Assembly: GCA_016719855.1 (NCBI GenBank) | Contig: JADJYH010000008.1 | Coordinates: 62,001-126,000, forward strand | From: Saprospiraceae bacterium | Lineage (GTDB): Bacteria > Bacteroidota > Bacteroidia > Chitinophagales > Saprospiraceae | DNA: 64,000 bases | Direction of reading: 5' to 3' | Shown here: positions 27,050-35,189 of the stretch, piece by piece | Layout of the letters: each line of letters starts with the position of its first letter | How positions within the stretch are numbered: the first letter of the stretch is position 1 | Program-made: the position numbers and the translations under genes | Notes under the pieces: model-generated | The model's input: the letters and a program-made list of their open reading frames with translations, nothing else | What the model was told of the DNA's origin: nothing | Databases searched by the model: none

Positions 27050-27661
27050 CTAATCGTCCCAGCGGTCGCGCTTGCGCCCGAAGGCTCCAATGCGAAAGGT
27101 CAGGGAGGCGGTCATGGTCTGGAAGTCTTTGGGGTCGAAGTTGGGCGTTTCTGCCAGCCCGTTCATGAAGCGGTAGCCGACCGCCCCGCCGATGCGGAAC
27201 CAGCGAAAGACGTTGACCTCCAGGCCGGCCTCCGGCGTGACGGCGAAGAACGAGTCTTCGTAGGCCGGCTCGCTGCCATCGAATTCGATGTCAACGGCAC
27301 CCCAGCCCGCTTTTACGCTGGAGAAAAAATGCACGACCTCGTGCTGCGGCGCCACATAGCCAAGCCAGAAGCCGCCGTGCCCCATGTCAAGGCGGTCGAA
27401 GTCGTCGTTGAGGATACGGTCATAGTCGGTAGTGCCAAGGCCGTAGCCACCAATGAAGAAGTCGCCAGCGACGATGCCGATGCCGCCACCGGTCGCCGTG
27501 GTCAGGTCGTGCTTGAAATCGCTGTACTCCACGATCGGCGAGAGGAAGAAGCCGACCCGGTGGCTGCGGGTGAAGAGCGTCTCGTCGCCGCCGTTCCATC
27601 GTTGTGCGAAAATTTGCGAAGCGAAACAGATGAGCATTGCTATGAAGATTGTCTTTTTCAT
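27050..27661 (-). CDS. Small outer-membrane barrel-like protein, paralogue A
   Basis: 203 residues with a signal peptide (KKTIFIAMLICFASQIFA). The body alternates glycine-rich and aromatic strands (GGGIGIVAGDFFIGGYGLGT, GFWLGYVAPQHEVVHFFSSV, GGAVGYRFMNGLAETPNF) and ends with a strand-like TASLTFRIGAFG, consistent with a small beta barrel. It is clearly related along its whole length to the neighbour at 27866-28474, so the pair arose by duplication. The function is unknown. Confidence 0.8.
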   Translation of the reverse strand: MKKTIFIAMLICFASQIFAQRWNGGDETLFTRSHRVGFFLSPIVEYSDFKHDLTTATGGGIGIVAGDFFIGGYGLGTTDYDRILNDDFDRLDMGHGGFWLGYVAPQHEVVHFFSSVKAGWGAVDIEFDGSEPAYEDSFFAVTPEAGLEVNVFRWFRIGGAVGYRFMNGLAETPNFDPKDFQTMTASLTFRIGAFGRKRDRWDD

Positions 27662-27810
27662 TTTTATAAAATTTTGATTTTCAGTTTATTGATTTGTCAT
27701 TTGTCATTTAAGGTCATTGGCACTGGGAGCAAAGCATGGCTAAATGCCAGTCGGTAGCAATTGGTTGTTTGCAAATAAACTTGATGCAGGATTTCCCAGT
27801 CAGTGGCAGG

Positions 27811-27864
27811 GATTTACGATTGAAGCAGTTCTTCCAATCGTAAATCGTCAGTCGTAAATCGCAA
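27811..27864. repeat. Stutter hairpin, gatttacgattg word family (second locus)
   Basis: gatttacgattg at 27811-27822 pairs with caatcgtaaatc at 27835-27846; a further tcgtaaatcgcaaatc copy follows. It shares its word with 781-980. Confidence 0.7.
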
Positions 27865-27865
27865 A

Positions 27866-28474
27866 TCAGTTGTCGTTCCAATCATCGTCGCCGAAGCCGC
27901 CGAAGCGCAGCGTCAGCGTGGCACCAAAGCTGGACAGGTCGTCCTCCTTGAAGCCGCCGACCGGGTCGAAACCGTTGACCCAGCGGTAGGAGGCCGTAGC
28001 GGCGATGCGGAAGAACGAAAAGACGTTCACTTCGAGTCCGGCCTCGGGGGTGGTCACGAAGAGGTTGCTCCGTTGGCTCTCCAATTCTGAGTTGGTGAGG
28101 TTGTCGTACAGCTTGTAGTTGGCCTTGCCCCAGCGGAGCTTCACAGAAGCATAGGGGTGTACCACCCGGTGCTGGATGGGCGTGAAGCCGATCCAAAACC
28201 CGCCGTGCTTGAACTTGAGGCTCTCGTCAGTGAGCGTATTGTCCGTGGTGTAGGTAGCCGTGCCCATTCCGTAGCCGCCAAGGTAGAAGTCGTTGAGCAC
28301 GAGTGCGCCGCCGCCGCCAGTCACTACGTTCACGTCTTTGTCCAGGTTGGTGTACTCAAAAATGGGCGCTCCCCAACCGCCAATGCGGTTCACGTCGCTG
28401 AACATGGTCTCGTCCTTTTGGGCAAAAGCCGACATTGCGGCAAGCAAAAAACAGATTACAATTGCGTTTTTCAT
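27866..28474 (-). CDS. Small outer-membrane barrel-like protein, paralogue B
   Basis: 202 residues with a signal peptide (MKNAIVICFLLAAMSAFA). It aligns with paralogue A at shared blocks: FEYTNLDKDVNVVTGGGGAL, LNDFYLGGYGMGTATY, GGFWIGFTPIQHRVVHPYAS, TTPEAGLEVNVFSFFRIA and the final GATLTLRFGGFG. Conservation of TPEAGLEVNVF-FRI in both suggests a shared fold constraint. It lies downstream of the STN protein on the same strand, so both paralogues may be induced together with it. Confidence 0.8.
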   Translation of the reverse strand: MKNAIVICFLLAAMSAFAQKDETMFSDVNRIGGWGAPIFEYTNLDKDVNVVTGGGGALVLNDFYLGGYGMGTATYTTDNTLTDESLKFKHGGFWIGFTPIQHRVVHPYASVKLRWGKANYKLYDNLTNSELESQRSNLFVTTPEAGLEVNVFSFFRIAATASYRWVNGFDPVGGFKEDDLSSFGATLTLRFGGFGDDDWNDN

Positions 28475-28480
28475 TGATTG

Positions 28481-28564
28481 AATTATTGTATTGTTTTATT
28501 GCTGTATTGTTTTATTGCTAAGTGGTACGGGTCAACAATAAAACAATTCAACAATATAACAATC
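28481..28564. repeat. Stutter hairpin, attgttttattg word family
   Basis: Tandem attgtattgttttattg words (28486-28518) are answered by caataaaacaattcaacaat (28535-28554). It sits between the STN and barrel-like genes. Confidence 0.7.
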
Positions 28565-28570
28565 TGATTT

Positions 28571-30082
28571 TCAAAACCTAAATCCTGCGTTTACCCCGAC
28601 CCAAGCTTTGAGGTTTGTTTTTCCGTTCAAATCCTCGTCGAGCAGGGTGTAGGGTACCACTGGCGACCGTATCTCCCCGGTCTCCGAGTTTCTTAGCTGC
28701 GAAATCATGACGTTGGCGGTGGGGCCAATGAAGAAGCCGATGCTCTTCCCAAGTTGGTGGTTCCAAAGCCAGCGGAACTGTCCAATGCTGTTGAGTGTGT
28801 TCGTCCAAGTTTCATTTTCGCTGATGTGGATGGCCATAAGTTCCCAGTTCAATGTGCTTTTCGGCGAGAGCGTGGTGACGGTGCCGATTCCGTAGCCGAG
28901 TCCCCACTGATACGAGCCGTCGCCCGGTGGAACCCTCGCTCCTACATGAAAGATGTTGTAAAATGCGTTTGCCCCTAGTTTGAGTTGAAAATTTCCGTGC
29001 AAAATTTCACTTCCATAAATTTCAAATTTGTTGTAGCCTCGTTTTACGATGTTTATGAGGCCAATGGGCACACCGCTCACGGTGTCAGAAATGTTTATCA
29101 AACCAATCTGCAAGCCCTTCATTTCGCCCCTCGACCGATTGAAAAGTATGCTGAACTGCCCAATCTCAACATCATTTGCAGAATTGAAAACACCGCTGAC
29201 CTGAAATTTTGTGTTGCCTCGGCTCAGGTTGAACGCCCCGGCTGCCTGCCATTTTGAGCTGCCCCGGCTGCGTTGCGTGCCGGTCATGTTCCTGCCGACT
29301 TTGTTGCCAAGCCCTGCGACCTGAAAACCCTTCATGTCAGTTCGTATCATGTTGAGTCCCACGCCGACCTCCATGCCGTCCACTCCACCGTTTAGCCCCC
29401 AGAGCAGGTTCAAGGACACGTTGTTGGTCACGTCGTCGCTCTGCCGGGTGTTGGTGCCGATGAACGGCAGGACCGACACCTGTGCAATGCGTTTTTCGTT
29501 CGGTGGGCGGCGGATCCAAGTGTCGGACTGGTAGCGCCATTTTTCAAAATTGAGCAGCGTTTCGTCAAATGGGTGCATGTCCCCGTCGTGCCTAATCGGT
29601 TGAACATTAGGCATTTGCAAAGCCAAAACCGAATCTTGAGGGGGCGGCTGGGGTTGTTGTTCGGTTGTAGTTTCCTCCTGTTTCACCAATACCACCGTTT
29701 GCTCAGGCTGTGGTTCGGGGGTGCGTTTTTTGATGTTGCCCTGCTTGCTTCCTTTGGACCTGCCGATGGCCTTTCCTGGGTCATTTTTCAGCACGATGTG
29801 GTTGCCAACAAGCATGTATCCCACGTTCACGTTCTCAAACAGTTTGTCAAGGGCCGTCGAAAGCGGTGCGTCAACGACCTTGGCCGTGATGCGCTGCCGC
29901 ACGTTCACCTGCTCGGTGCTGTAAGAAAAGGGAATTTGATAGCGTTCGGTGAGGTCGGCGAGTGCTTCTTTCAGGCGGATGTTGGTGTACTCAAATGCCA
30001 CCCGTTTTGACAAAATACCACCCTGCGCCAGTAGGTTGGTGGTGGTAAAAAGTAATATGTAGATTGCAAAAATTGGCCTCAT
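28571..30082 (-). CDS. STN-domain outer-membrane protein with repeated surface strands
   Basis: 503 residues. A signal peptide (IYILLFTTTNLLAQG) leads into an STN (secretin/TonB short N-terminal) domain, FEYTNIRLKEALADLTERYQ to VGYMLVGNHIVLKND (about 28-105), which in FecA-type receptors contacts FecR. A Pro/Gln-rich linker (about 120-165) follows, then about 330 residues of repeated surface-strand motifs such as GLQIGLINISDTVSGVPIGL and LNMIRTDMKGFQVAGL, resembling LA_2272-type repeats. The protein is thus not a TonB receptor but a barrel or repeat protein carrying a signalling domain. The FecR-like gene is immediately upstream. Confidence 0.8.
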   Translation of the reverse strand: MRPIFAIYILLFTTTNLLAQGGILSKRVAFEYTNIRLKEALADLTERYQIPFSYSTEQVNVRQRITAKVVDAPLSTALDKLFENVNVGYMLVGNHIVLKNDPGKAIGRSKGSKQGNIKKRTPEPQPEQTVVLVKQEETTTEQQPQPPPQDSVLALQMPNVQPIRHDGDMHPFDETLLNFEKWRYQSDTWIRRPPNEKRIAQVSVLPFIGTNTRQSDDVTNNVSLNLLWGLNGGVDGMEVGVGLNMIRTDMKGFQVAGLGNKVGRNMTGTQRSRGSSKWQAAGAFNLSRGNTKFQVSGVFNSANDVEIGQFSILFNRSRGEMKGLQIGLINISDTVSGVPIGLINIVKRGYNKFEIYGSEILHGNFQLKLGANAFYNIFHVGARVPPGDGSYQWGLGYGIGTVTTLSPKSTLNWELMAIHISENETWTNTLNSIGQFRWLWNHQLGKSIGFFIGPTANVMISQLRNSETGEIRSPVVPYTLLDEDLNGKTNLKAWVGVNAGFRF

Positions 30083-30096
30083 TTCTTGAGTTCGTC

Positions 30097-30171
30097 AGTT
30101 CGCCAGTTGGCAGTGGGCAGTCAAGGACTGCAAACTTGGCACTGACTGCCCACTGCCAACTGGCGAACTGC
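30097..30171. repeat. Stutter hairpin, cagttcgcc/cagttggcag word family, 27-bp arms
   Basis: Arms 30097-30123 and 30145-30171 are perfect reverse complements with a 21-base loop. It sits between fecR and the STN gene. The words recur at 37776-37926 and inside the coding sequence at 61588-61607. Confidence 0.85.
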
Positions 30172-30177
30172 TAACTT

Positions 30178-31200
30178 TTAGTGGTTGCACCCCTTGCCGG
30201 TCAGCAAGTATCGCCGTTCTGTTTTTGAAAACTCGAAGCCGATGGTGCTGCCGATGACGGTCAGGATGGCGTCCAAGTCCGGTTGGTCAAAGGTTGAAGT
30301 GTACGGGCATTCAAGCAGTGCAGGGTCGGACACTTCGATGTCCACGTCAAAATAACGTTCCAGTGAGGCGATAACTTGTGCCATTTTTTCATCGTCGAAC
30401 GCCAGTTTTTGCGTTTTCCAAGCATCGGCATTATCAATCTCAAGGGTGGCTACTTCGACTTTTTCTTCTTTTTTGTCAAAAACGCCCGTCTCGCCCGGCG
30501 TTAGCAAGACGGGTGATTGCTTCTTTTTTGTTACAGCCAGCGCCACTTTTCCCGTCTTCACGGTCACTTCGATTCTCTCCTCGGTTGGGTAAGCCCGAAC
30601 GTTGAAGGAGGTGCCGAGCACCGTGGTCGTTGCATCGCCGCTCGTGATTTCAAATGGATGCTCCACCAACCTTTCTACTTCAAAAAACGCCTCGCCTTCC
30701 AAGGTCACGTGCCGCTGCTCAAATCGGGGGTTGTACACAAGTTTCGAGTTTTCGTTGAGCCAAACATGGCTGCTGTCAGGCAGTATGATTTCCTTTTTTT
30801 CGTGGTCAAATGTTTGAACCTCAACGAGTTGAGCCTGCTCCGGCTGGCGGTTGAGCCACCAAGTAGCCGCTGCAACTGCGAACAAAACTGCGGCTGCCAC
30901 GCTCCAGCGCCGTATAATTTTGGACAAACTGACAACTTTTGGCGCCGGGCGCTCCACGGATAACGAATTTCCCTGGGAAATGGCTGCATCCACCTTCGAC
31001 CAAGCAGCCCCGATATCGGCCTCGAAGGGGCTGGTTGCTGTACCTTCCGTCAGCGCCCAAGCCTGCGTCCATTCGTCAAAGAACTTTAGGTTGGTTGGGT
31101 TGGCCGCTGTCCAGGCAAATAGCTCCCGCTCCTCCGGCTGGCTGGTTTGCCCGGCGAGGTACTTTGCTGCGAGTGCGGAATATTTTTCTAAATGGTCCAA
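30178..31200 (-). CDS. FecR-family anti-sigma-like protein
   Basis: 340 residues. The N-terminal cytoplasmic part (LAAKYLAGQTSQPEERELFA) is the short anti-sigma region, followed by one membrane segment (about 95-112, SVAAAVLFAVAAATWWL). The FecR domain includes LPDSSHVWLNENSKLVYNPR and HPFEITSGDATTTVLGTSF, and the C-terminal DUF4974 module ends with LDAILTVIGSTIGFEFSKTE. FecR proteins relay a signal from an STN-bearing outer-membrane protein to an ECF sigma factor. Here the STN partner is downstream, but no ECF sigma gene lies on either side. Confidence 0.92.
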   Translation of the reverse strand: MDHLEKYSALAAKYLAGQTSQPEERELFAWTAANPTNLKFFDEWTQAWALTEGTATSPFEADIGAAWSKVDAAISQGNSLSVERPAPKVVSLSKIIRRWSVAAAVLFAVAAATWWLNRQPEQAQLVEVQTFDHEKKEIILPDSSHVWLNENSKLVYNPRFEQRHVTLEGEAFFEVERLVEHPFEITSGDATTTVLGTSFNVRAYPTEERIEVTVKTGKVALAVTKKKQSPVLLTPGETGVFDKKEEKVEVATLEIDNADAWKTQKLAFDDEKMAQVIASLERYFDVDIEVSDPALLECPYTSTFDQPDLDAILTVIGSTIGFEFSKTERRYLLTGKGCNH

Positions 31201-31290
31201 ATAAAAATGTTTCTGTTTTGTGTGATGCAGTCAAGTGGCTGCCACCCCTATCCACGGGGCAAGGTTTTTGAAAACTTTATGAAATGGGAT

Positions 31291-31390
31291 GATATTGGGT
31301 TGTTGTGATATTGAGTTATTGAGTTATTTTGAACAATGCCTAAACTTTGGAAAACAGCTCAATAACTCAATATTCCAATAACTCAATAAC
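31291..31390. repeat. Stutter hairpin, ttgagttattgag word family
   Basis: gatattgagttattgagttatt (31307-31328) is matched by reverse-complement words ctcaataactcaatattcc and onward (31359-31389). It is one of four loci with this word. Confidence 0.7.
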
Positions 31391-31450
31391 CGTCTTTGAA
31401 AACAGCATTGCGGAGCAAAAGTAAAAAAACGGCGCACTGACCAAAGTCAT

Positions 31451-31479
31451 TTTGTCTTTGGTTTATTCGGCTAATTTTG
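31451..31479 (+). promoter_or_regulatory. Bacteroidota promoter TTTG-17-TAATTTTG
   Basis: TTTG at 31451-31454, a 17-base spacer and TAATTTTG at 31472-31479, 60 bases before the esterase start. Confidence 0.65.
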
Positions 31480-31539
31480 CCTCTCCATTAGCCGAATTGG
31501 ATTAAAATTAAACAGACTTACTTATTTGAAACGCTTTTT

Positions 31540-32310
31540 ATGAATCCCAATTTTTTGCCTAAGATACAGGTAATCAGTGGTTTAGTGAAGCCTCCACCGA
31601 TGGGGAGGAAGCGCCGTATCGCCGTTTTACTTCCTCACAACTACCACGAAACCGACAAGCGCTACCCTGTGCTATACCTGCAAGATGGCCAAAACCTGCT
31701 CGAACACCGCTCGCCATTCGGCAACTGGCATGTGGACCAGCGCTTGGCCCTGATGGTCGAGCGTGGCATTGGCGACCTCATCGTGGTGGCCATTGACCAT
31801 GCCGACGAGGATCGTATCCGGGAATTTTCACCACCAGAAGTGACGAAGTTCGGACCGAGCCTTGGCAAGCAGTATGCCCGCTACATGTCCGAAGAGCTGA
31901 AGCCATTCGTGGACGCCAATTTTCGCACCCTGCCCGATCGGCAGCACACGGGCATCGGGGGCAGCAGCATGGGCGGTCTAATCAGCGTTTACAGCGGTTT
32001 TATCTTCCCGGAGGCATTTGGCAAAATGATGATTTTCTCGCCATCCCTTTGGCTCACGCCGAAGATTTATTTCCACGCCATCAATTTTTTCAACCCGTTT
32101 CAGACAAAAATATACCTTTACGCAGGCGGTAACGAAGGGGCCAACATGGTGCCCAACGTGCAGCGCCTGAAGGCTGCGCTCCAGCGCAAAGGGCTTGACG
32201 GCACCAAGATTGAGTTCAATATTTCCATTGACCCTGAGGGCGAGCACAACGAAACGAAATGGGGCGAAGAATTCCCGAAGGCGGTGGAGTGGCTTTTTTT
32301 TAGAGCGTGA
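31540..32310 (+). CDS. Esterase D-type alpha/beta hydrolase
   Basis: 256 residues. It belongs to the putative esterase family (PF00756). Visible are RRIAVLLPHNYHETDKRYPV with LYLQDGQN early, DLIVVAIDHADEDRIREFSP, and the nucleophile elbow IGGSSMGGLISVY with the serine in GSSMGG. An acidic residue and a histidine near the end (DPEGEHNETKWGEEFPKA) complete a plausible triad. There is no signal peptide. It lies 89 bases upstream of glgA on the same strand, hinting at a role near glycogen or sugar-ester metabolism, but the substrate is unknown. Confidence 0.88.
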   Translation: MNPNFLPKIQVISGLVKPPPMGRKRRIAVLLPHNYHETDKRYPVLYLQDGQNLLEHRSPFGNWHVDQRLALMVERGIGDLIVVAIDHADEDRIREFSPPEVTKFGPSLGKQYARYMSEELKPFVDANFRTLPDRQHTGIGGSSMGGLISVYSGFIFPEAFGKMMIFSPSLWLTPKIYFHAINFFNPFQTKIYLYAGGNEGANMVPNVQRLKAALQRKGLDGTKIEFNISIDPEGEHNETKWGEEFPKAVEWLFFRA

Positions 32311-32399
32311 GAAGGTGATTGAATGGAAGAAGGGCATTCACAGGCCTCGCTCCACTCTCTTCACTCCTCTTCTCACCCTCTCCTTCAATCCTCTTAATA

Positions 32400-33830
32400 A
32401 TGAAAATCCTCCACATCAGCATGGAATGTTACCCGGCGGCCAAGTATGGCGGGCTGGGCGACGTGGTCGGCGCACTGCCGATTTACCTCAACAAGGCGGG
32501 TGTCAGCACCGCCGTCATCATGCCTAAATTCGCCACTAAATGGCTCAACTCGCAAAGGTATCGGCAAGTGTTCAGCGGCCAAATCCGGCTCCACAACGAG
32601 CAGGTCTGGTTCTCCATTGAGGAGGTTATGAACGAGAGCCTCGGCTTTCCGCTCTATGTGGCCAATATTCCCGGCAAGTTTGACCGGCCCGGCGTGTACG
32701 GCGACCCCGGCGGCGGCTGGTACGGCGACGAGGTGGAGCGCTACCTCTGCTTCCAGCAGGCCGTGCTGAAATGGGTGGTGGACATGCGGTGGAAACCGCA
32801 AATCCTGCATTGCCACGACCACCATACTGGCCTGATTCCGTTCATGGTGAAATTTTGCCCGGAATACAGCTCGCTGCGCAATATGCCGACGGTGTTCACC
32901 ATCCACAACGGCGAGTACAACGGGGCTTTCTCATGGCAAAACGTGCACCTGCTGCCCTATTTCCAAGCCGATGCCCGCTGGCTGCTCGACTGGGGCAACA
33001 CAATTTGCCCGCTGGCCTCGGCGCTGAAATGCTGCTGGCGGTTCACCACCGTTTCCCCCGGCTATCTGGAGGAGCTAAAGTACAACGCCAGCGGCCTGGA
33101 GCCGCTCATCAACAGCGAAATGCCAAAGGCGTGGGGCATCATCAACGGCATTGATACGACGCTCTGGGACCCCACCACCGACAAGTACATCGCCTACAAA
33201 CTGGAGAGGGGCAAAACAGCGGAGTACAAGCAAATGAACAAGGCAAAGCTGCACGACCGCTTCCGCATCATACCGGATTTGCCCATCATTACCTTTATCG
33301 GGCGATTGGTTCGGGAAAAAGGGGCCGACCTCATCCCGGAGGTTATCCGCCGGGTGCTGGGCAGCGGCGTACGGGCGGGCTTCGTCGTGCTGGGCACGGG
33401 CGAACCCGACTTGATGCAGATTTTTGGGGAAATGAAAAGCCAAATGTCCGGCTACTACGACGCCTCGTTGGAGTACAACGAAGGCTTGGCGCACCAACTT
33501 TACGCTGGTTCCGACTTCCTGCTCATGCCGTCCCGTGTCGAGCCTTGCGGCCTCAACCAGATGTACGCTTGCCGCTACGGCAGCATCCCCATCGTGCGCA
33601 GCGTGGGCGGCTTGAAGGACACCATCATTGACATTGGCGAACAAGGCGGGCGGGGCATCCGCTTCAACCAGTTTTCAGTGGAAGATGCGACCATGGCCAT
33701 CTTCCGGGCGGTGAAAGTTTACAACAACCCAACCGTGCTGGCCAGCCTGCGGGAGCGCATCATGCAAGTGGATTTTTCTTGGGAGCGCTCGGCGAAGGAT
33801 TATATGAGGTTGTATGGGGAACTGAGTTAG
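32400..33830 (+). CDS. glgA: Glycogen/starch synthase (GT5)
   Basis: 476 residues. It extends alpha-1,4-glucan from a nucleotide-glucose. The N-terminal GT5 domain starts MKILHISMECYPAAKYGGLG (the KxGGLGD-type motif that binds the nucleotide sugar), and contains HCHDHHTGLIPFMVKF and VFTIHNGEYNGAF. The C-terminal GT-B half has TFIGRLVREKGADLIPEVIR and the LMPSRVEPCGLNQMYACRYG motif near the end. The start is placed at the ATG 32400, where the conserved KxGGLGD region begins; the upstream frame is a pyrimidine-rich leader. No glgB, glgC or glgP gene is adjacent. Confidence 0.94.
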   Translation: MKILHISMECYPAAKYGGLGDVVGALPIYLNKAGVSTAVIMPKFATKWLNSQRYRQVFSGQIRLHNEQVWFSIEEVMNESLGFPLYVANIPGKFDRPGVYGDPGGGWYGDEVERYLCFQQAVLKWVVDMRWKPQILHCHDHHTGLIPFMVKFCPEYSSLRNMPTVFTIHNGEYNGAFSWQNVHLLPYFQADARWLLDWGNTICPLASALKCCWRFTTVSPGYLEELKYNASGLEPLINSEMPKAWGIINGIDTTLWDPTTDKYIAYKLERGKTAEYKQMNKAKLHDRFRIIPDLPIITFIGRLVREKGADLIPEVIRRVLGSGVRAGFVVLGTGEPDLMQIFGEMKSQMSGYYDASLEYNEGLAHQLYAGSDFLLMPSRVEPCGLNQMYACRYGSIPIVRSVGGLKDTIIDIGEQGGRGIRFNQFSVEDATMAIFRAVKVYNNPTVLASLRERIMQVDFSWERSAKDYMRLYGELS

Positions 33831-33840
33831 CGCCGGGTCA

Positions 33841-33960
33841 TTATTCCACTTTCACCAGCTTGCCCGATTGCAGGATTTTGCCTTCATCCCGCTATTCGTA
33901 GAAAGAGAGGTCGGGGGTGATGCCATTCAATGGCACTAGGTTCCACGGCCAGGTCAATAC
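33841..33960 (-). pseudogene. Remnant of a T9SS C-terminal sorting domain
   Basis: On the minus strand the frame ends PLNGITPDLSFYE-stop-RDEGKILQSGKLVKVE. The pattern FYE-x-R-x-E-G-x-x-L-x-SGKLVK is the end of a type IX secretion sorting domain. An in-frame TAG interrupts it, and no upstream body of the protein is present, so this is a leftover fragment. Confidence 0.5.
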
Positions 33961-34007
33961 ATATCCCATTTGGCAAATCATGCGGTGTTAATTTGAACCT
34001 AATTTCA

Positions 34008-34033
34008 AACTTACAGATTCAAATCTGTAAGTT
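34008..34033. repeat. 12-bp perfect inverted repeat with 2-base loop
   Basis: aacttacagatt / aatctgtaagtt around ca. There is no T-run, so it is not a standard terminator. Confidence 0.6.
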
Positions 34034-34181
34034 AGTCCAGCCAATCAAGGGGCTAAAACACTTCAAACTTTCACGGACTATTGAATGAACTTTCGGTAAT
34101 CTTTACCTCGGCGAAGGTTTGGCAAACTTAAATGCGGACGACACCGTCCCAGTATTTATTCCACGACCCCAGTGGAAACTC

Positions 34182-34199
34182 ATAACCCATAACTCATAG
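34182..34199. repeat. Tandem ctcataac words
   Basis: Two copies of the ctcataac-type word overlap the flavin reductase stop. They are related to the hairpin at 6033-6075 but without a complementary arm. Confidence 0.45.
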
Positions 34200-35139
34200 C
34201 TCCTTGAAATACTCCCCCACCCATGCAATCCTCCCAGCCAGGGGCCTCGACTCCTCGTTTCGTTCCAACGCCTCCTTGGCATAGCGGTGCAGCCCATCGA
34301 GCGGGTTTTGCGAAGCCAAAATCTCCTGCACACGAGCGTCGGTTTCCTTGAGTTCAACCACTTCGTCCTTCGTCGGTACAGCGGTTAGTCCAGCCAGTTG
34401 GCCAAGGTTGTTGGCGCTGAAAACATGGCTCAGGAGGATGCTCGGCGGCAGCGAATCGAAGCCGATACATGGCGCTTCGATGGCTTGCGCAATGGTGTAA
34501 ATGGCGCTACCGCTCGCCCGTACATAGTACGCCCGGGCCGAGGCGACCCATCAGGTCGAGCTTGTCGGGCATGATGCGTCCTTTTTCGTCCAGCACTTCC
34601 TCCCTGATGTGCATTCGCAGCATCTCGCAAATAATAAGGTGCCCGGCACCGCCCTGTTCGCCGAGCGTGATGATGTCCGTCACCTTGCATTCCATGTTGA
34701 TGGGCGATTCCTTCACCCGGAATGGACGCACAAGGTCCGATGGCACGGGCGTCAGTCCACTTTTCACGAACTCGTTCACGCCTTTGTCAAACTGGGCGCT
34801 GGCCACCGCCATCTGTCGCACGATGGAGAAGTTCACGGCGTTGATGACCACTTCCGGCACCTCTCGCACGTTGGAGAGCGTATCCTTCACGGTGTTGTTC
34901 GTGGCTCGGCGGTTGGAGCTGAACACGAAAATCGGTGGGTTGGAGCTGAAGGCGTTGAAGAAGCTGTACGGCGCGAGGTTGGGGTTGCCGTCCTTGTCCA
35001 CCGTGCTCACGAAGGCGATGGGCCTTGGGCCGATGGCCCCGACTATGAACTGGTGGAAGTCGTGACGGGGCACGCTGCCGGGGTCAATGATGCGGTAGGC
35101 GTATTCGGGTGTGTTTGGGGAAGTTTCTTTTGAATTCAT
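34194..35139 (-). pseudogene. Flavin reductase-like protein, one frame break
   Basis: The joined product is about 315 residues of the flavin reductase-like (FMN-binding split barrel) family. The conserved start YRIIDPGSVPRHDFHQFIVG with IGPRPIAFVSTVDKDGNPNL and NLAPYSFFNAFSSNPPIFVF is followed by REVPEVVINAVNF and further on MPDKLDLMGRLG. The frame breaks at 34535-34537, where a CCC run on the coding strand should be CC; removing one base restores RAYYVRASGSAIYTIAQAIE and a normal end at GRIAWVGEYFKEL. The total length of 946 bases (3n+1) agrees. It could be a sequence error or an inactivated gene. Confidence 0.88.
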
Positions 35140-35189
35140 TTTTTGTTCTGTTTAAATGCGGCTTCAGCTTTTGCTCCGCAAAAAAGAAA

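Larger units (their letters stand above)
31201..31539. other. Divergent gene-free region between fecR-like and esterase genes
   Basis: 339 bp with a stutter hairpin in the middle and a well-formed rightward promoter near 31451-31479. No ECF sigma gene is present here, although this is the usual place for one. Confidence 0.6.
33831..34193. other. Gene-free stretch with a T9SS-domain remnant
   Basis: 363 bp after glgA. It contains a decayed piece of a type IX sorting domain, a 12-bp inverted repeat, and tandem ctcataac words. No intact gene was found. Confidence 0.55.
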
